Shown here: positions 62,044 to 64,000 of the stretch, piece after piece
How the letters are laid out: each line of letters opens with the position of its first letter
Numbering within the stretch: the stretch's first letter is position 1
DNA from: Bradyrhizobium sp. ISRA430
GTDB taxonomy: Bacteria > Pseudomonadota > Alphaproteobacteria > Rhizobiales > Xanthobacteraceae
NCBI RefSeq assembly: GCF_029909975.1
Contig: NZ_CP094516.1
Coordinates: 1,426,001 to 1,490,000, forward strand
DNA length: 64,000 nucleotides
Direction of reading: 5' to 3'
Position numbers and translations under genes: made by a program
The notes under the pieces: model-generated
What the model was told of the DNA's origin: nothing
Seen by the model: only the letters and a program-made list of their open reading frames with translations
Databases searched by the model: none

Positions 62044-63165
62044 ATGATGGCAATTTCGCCTGCGCAAATTCTTGCTGAATTGGAAGAGGCGGTCGCGACC
62101 TGCCCGCCCGAGCGATGTGCGCGTATCGTTTCCGGCATTGTTCACCTGCTCTCTGCCTCCGGCGACCGCCCGCACGAGCTGCTTGTCAACGTCGTCGATG
62201 GCATTCTCCTTCGTCTGACCGAACGGGTCACTCCAAAAACGCTGCTCCAGCTCAGCATAGCTATTTCCGAGCTGACAGTGGCGCCGAAGGAGACGTTGCA
62301 ACGGCTGGCACGGCATGAGGATCCCGCCATTGCGAGCCCGGTACTGCTCAGATCGCAGGCACTCGCCCCGACTGATCTTGAAATGGTCGCGACGTCCGGT
62401 GGCGACCTTCACCTTCTCGCGATCTCGGCTCGAGAAAAAATCGAACCCGCCGTAACCGAGATGGTGGTGAAGCGCGGCAGCAGCACGGTCTGTCTTGCGG
62501 TCATCAAGAACCCGGGAGCCAGGTTTTCCGATGCGGCCTACGCGATACTGATTGATCGGGGCGAGCAGGACGGCGAGATTACGAAGGCGCTGGCACTCAG
62601 GCCGGGCACGCCCGACGTGATCGTGCGCAAGCTGCTCACTCCCTCATCGCGGCAGACACCGGCCGCGAAGCCGAATGACTCCTACGCGCCGCCGGGTACC
62701 GCATCGGGTCCCAAGCCCGCTCCGATCAGCTTGAAGCGCCCCTGCGCCGCCGATTACGAACGTGCAAGGCCCGAGATCGTCGCACTGAGTCGCGTCGGCA
62801 AGCTGAGCGACTCGACGGTCAACCGTTTCGCCATACGCGGCGAGATCGCCAACCTTCACATAGCGCTGTCGGTGCTCGCGGGAGTTCCGATCGAGCTCAT
62901 CGAGCACGTCATGACCGCCCCCGATTGCGAAGGGCTGGTCATGGCCTGCCGAGCCTCACGACTGAACTGGCAGACGACGCTTGCCATCCTCAGCAACCGG
63001 GGCGGCATGCGGCTCTCCTTTGCAGAACGGGAGCGAGCGCAGCAGATCTTCGAAACACTTCTTTTGTCGACCAGCCAATGGACGGTTCGTTGGGGCGAAA
63101 TGACGGCAAACGCCAACATCAGCGATCCGGGTCATCGTGACGCAAAAACGGGGGTGAGCCGATGA
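62044..63165 (+). CDS. DUF2336 domain protein
   Basis: A 373-residue cytoplasmic protein, all helical, with repeat-like segments (LLQLSIAISELTVAPKETLQ, LARHEDPAIASPVLLRSQAL, LHLLAISAREKIEPAVTEMV), a Pro-rich linker near 200-230 and a further helical half. DUF2336 is typical of Bradyrhizobium and Rhodopseudomonas, often near cyclic-di-GMP or motility genes. It overlaps the PilZ gene by four bases (ATGA), so the two are translationally coupled. Confidence 0.88.
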   Translation: MMAISPAQILAELEEAVATCPPERCARIVSGIVHLLSASGDRPHELLVNVVDGILLRLTERVTPKTLLQLSIAISELTVAPKETLQRLARHEDPAIASPVLLRSQALAPTDLEMVATSGGDLHLLAISAREKIEPAVTEMVVKRGSSTVCLAVIKNPGARFSDAAYAILIDRGEQDGEITKALALRPGTPDVIVRKLLTPSSRQTPAAKPNDSYAPPGTASGPKPAPISLKRPCAADYERARPEIVALSRVGKLSDSTVNRFAIRGEIANLHIALSVLAGVPIELIEHVMTAPDCEGLVMACRASRLNWQTTLAILSNRGGMRLSFAERERAQQIFETLLLSTSQWTVRWGEMTANANISDPGHRDAKTGVSR

Positions 63166-63494
63166 AATTCGACAGTCGCAAGGCGCTTCGCGTGCGGATG
63201 GATCACAGGCAGTCCGTCAACCTGATGGGCTCGGACGGCACATGGCGACGAAGCTGCGTCCTGCTCGACGTGTCGCAAACGGGCGCCAAGATCGAGGTGG
63301 AGGGAACGCTCGATGTCCTGCAAGCCAAGGAATTCTTCATGCTGCTGTCGTCCACGGGACTGGCGTACCGGCGGTGCGAGTTGGTCTGGATCGACGGAAC
63401 CATGGCCGGTGTTCATTTTGTCACCGCTGAGAGCAGGAAGAAGACAACGAAGGGACAAAAGGCGGCCGCGCTGAGGCCGGGTGAAGCCAAGTAG
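63162..63494 (+). CDS. PilZ-domain protein
   Basis: A 110-residue protein with the PilZ fold: RKALRVRMDHRQSVNLMGSD (Arg-rich c-di-GMP site, although the classic RxxxR is only approximate), LLDVSQTGAKIEVEGTLDVL (the D/NxSxxG motif is present as DVSQTG), and a third strand YRRCELVWIDGTMAGVHF. It likely binds cyclic-di-GMP and passes the signal to a partner. It is downstream of, and coupled to, DUF2336. A Lys/Arg-rich tail is present. Confidence 0.87.
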   Translation: MKFDSRKALRVRMDHRQSVNLMGSDGTWRRSCVLLDVSQTGAKIEVEGTLDVLQAKEFFMLLSSTGLAYRRCELVWIDGTMAGVHFVTAESRKKTTKGQKAAALRPGEAK

Positions 63495-63541
63495 GCCCTG
63501 AAGCATCGCCCAGAGCATCAAAACATAAGGGTCATTCAGCG

Positions 63542-64000
63542 GTGCAGAACGCGCGAACCATACCCAGCTCCGACGAATTCGCCGGAAGTCCCCGCGAGGC
63601 CCACGCGGCTCCCAGATTCGTGCATGTGCTGGCCGATTCCTCCGAGAAACTCGTAGGCGTTTGCTCGATCCTCGAAAAGCAATTCACCGTCGCGGGTGAA
63701 CGACTCGACGCCGAAGCCAGGCTCCCGCAAGTGCCTTTCGCCGTGGTCATCCGCGCGGACCTGCGTGCTCTCGAAAACATCGCAGCGATCAAGAAGCGGG
63801 CAGCCAAGCTGGCAAAGGCCAAGAAGCGCATCTTTTTGGTCGAGGACACGTCCCACATCTGCATCTCGCAGGCTTACGCCCTCGGGGCGACGCTCGTCCT
63901 TCCCGGAACGACCAACAAAGCAAAACTGCTGACGGTACTGGCTGATCGCGCCGAACCAGCGGCCGCGGCGTCAGGCGATGCGTCGCAACCGGACAATGCC
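63542..64000 (+). CDS. Receiver-like N-terminus of a signalling protein, cut by window edge
   Basis: An open frame from GTG 63542 (weak AAGGG upstream) runs unbroken to the window edge, 153 codons. It reads FVHVLADSSEKLVGVCSILE, FAVVIRADLRALENIAAIKK, RIFLVEDTSHICISQAYALG, ATLVLPGTTNKAKLLTVLAD. It alternates strand and helix like a receiver domain but lacks a clear phospho-acceptor triad. I recall that similar N-termini in Bradyrhizobium lead to an HD-GYP domain, which would fit the neighbours, but that part lies outside the window. Confidence 0.68.
   Translation, partial: MQNARTIPSSDEFAGSPREAHAAPRFVHVLADSSEKLVGVCSILEKQFTVAGERLDAEARLPQVPFAVVIRADLRALENIAAIKKRAAKLAKAKKRIFLVEDTSHICISQAYALGATLVLPGTTNKAKLLTVLADRAEPAAAASGDASQPDNA

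Noticed and set aside
1..64000. tRNA, rRNA, CRISPR, integrase or complete insertion sequence
   Set aside because: I scanned for T-loop-like sequences, regularly spaced repeats and transposase or integrase motifs and found none that held up.

Overview
The window is GC-rich alphaproteobacterial chromosome, most likely Bradyrhizobium or a close relative. The reasons are a cobalamin-dependent ribonucleotide reductase (NrdJ), an NDUFA12-type complex I subunit, a minCDE operon with a CtrA-type site in front of it, families common in rhizobia (DUF2155, BA14K-like, DUF6894, DUF982, DUF2336, DUF2778), and many dispersed palindromic intergenic repeats of the kind scattered through Bradyrhizobium genomes. 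I saw no tRNA, rRNA, CRISPR array, prophage or complete insertion sequence.

Layout. 1-9.1 kb: a truncated DUF2155 gene, an HSL-type esterase, a BASS-like membrane protein, a divergent ampR-like/class A beta-lactamase pair, a divergent GlxA-type regulator and DJ-1/PfpI gene (the latter frameshifted), a DUF899 gene, NDUFA12 and a BA14K-like secreted protein. 9.3-17.5 kb: a receiver protein and hybrid histidine kinase, an EamA exporter and nrdJ behind a long leader. 17.5-30 kb is looser and more accessory: a lower-GC gene fragment, a lytic transglycosylase whose 3' end is duplicated on the far side of a methyltransferase gene, a frameshifted secreted-protein remnant, many small proteins, a phasin-like protein with a Gly-Gln-Glu-Ile repeat, a guanylate/adenylate cyclase, PhnA and an orphan Flp pilin. 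30-45 kb: an M15-like peptidase, pyridoxal kinase, an SMR exporter with its TetR regulator, a c-type cytochrome, an SH3 protein, an aromatic-ring monooxygenase with a divergent MarR regulator (mobA/mobR-like), an L,D-transpeptidase and an SDR. 45-49 kb: small secreted proteins, one frameshifted gene, a choloylglycine-hydrolase-like enzyme and minCDE.

49.5-55.9 kb is the most distinctive locus. An NMT1/THI5-like substrate-binding protein is divergent from a TetR regulator, followed by permease, atypical SDR, GNAT, DapA-family and ABC-ATPase genes that are tightly packed or overlapping. Related TCAAC/GGTTGA operators lie in front of both the regulator and the transport operon. It looks like an uptake-plus-catabolism unit for an unidentified small molecule.

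56-64 kb: DUF982, a DUF2778 murein-type enzyme, DUF1810, a chemotaxis receptor, an FMN reductase, an AraC regulator, then a DUF2336-PilZ-receiver-like cluster that runs off the right edge and suggests cyclic-di-GMP signalling.

Recurring themes are peptidoglycan enzymes (SLT, M15-like, YkuD, DUF2778), regulator/target pairs with visible palindromic operators, and several frameshifted or fragmentary genes. All family assignments come from reading motifs by eye, without database searches.
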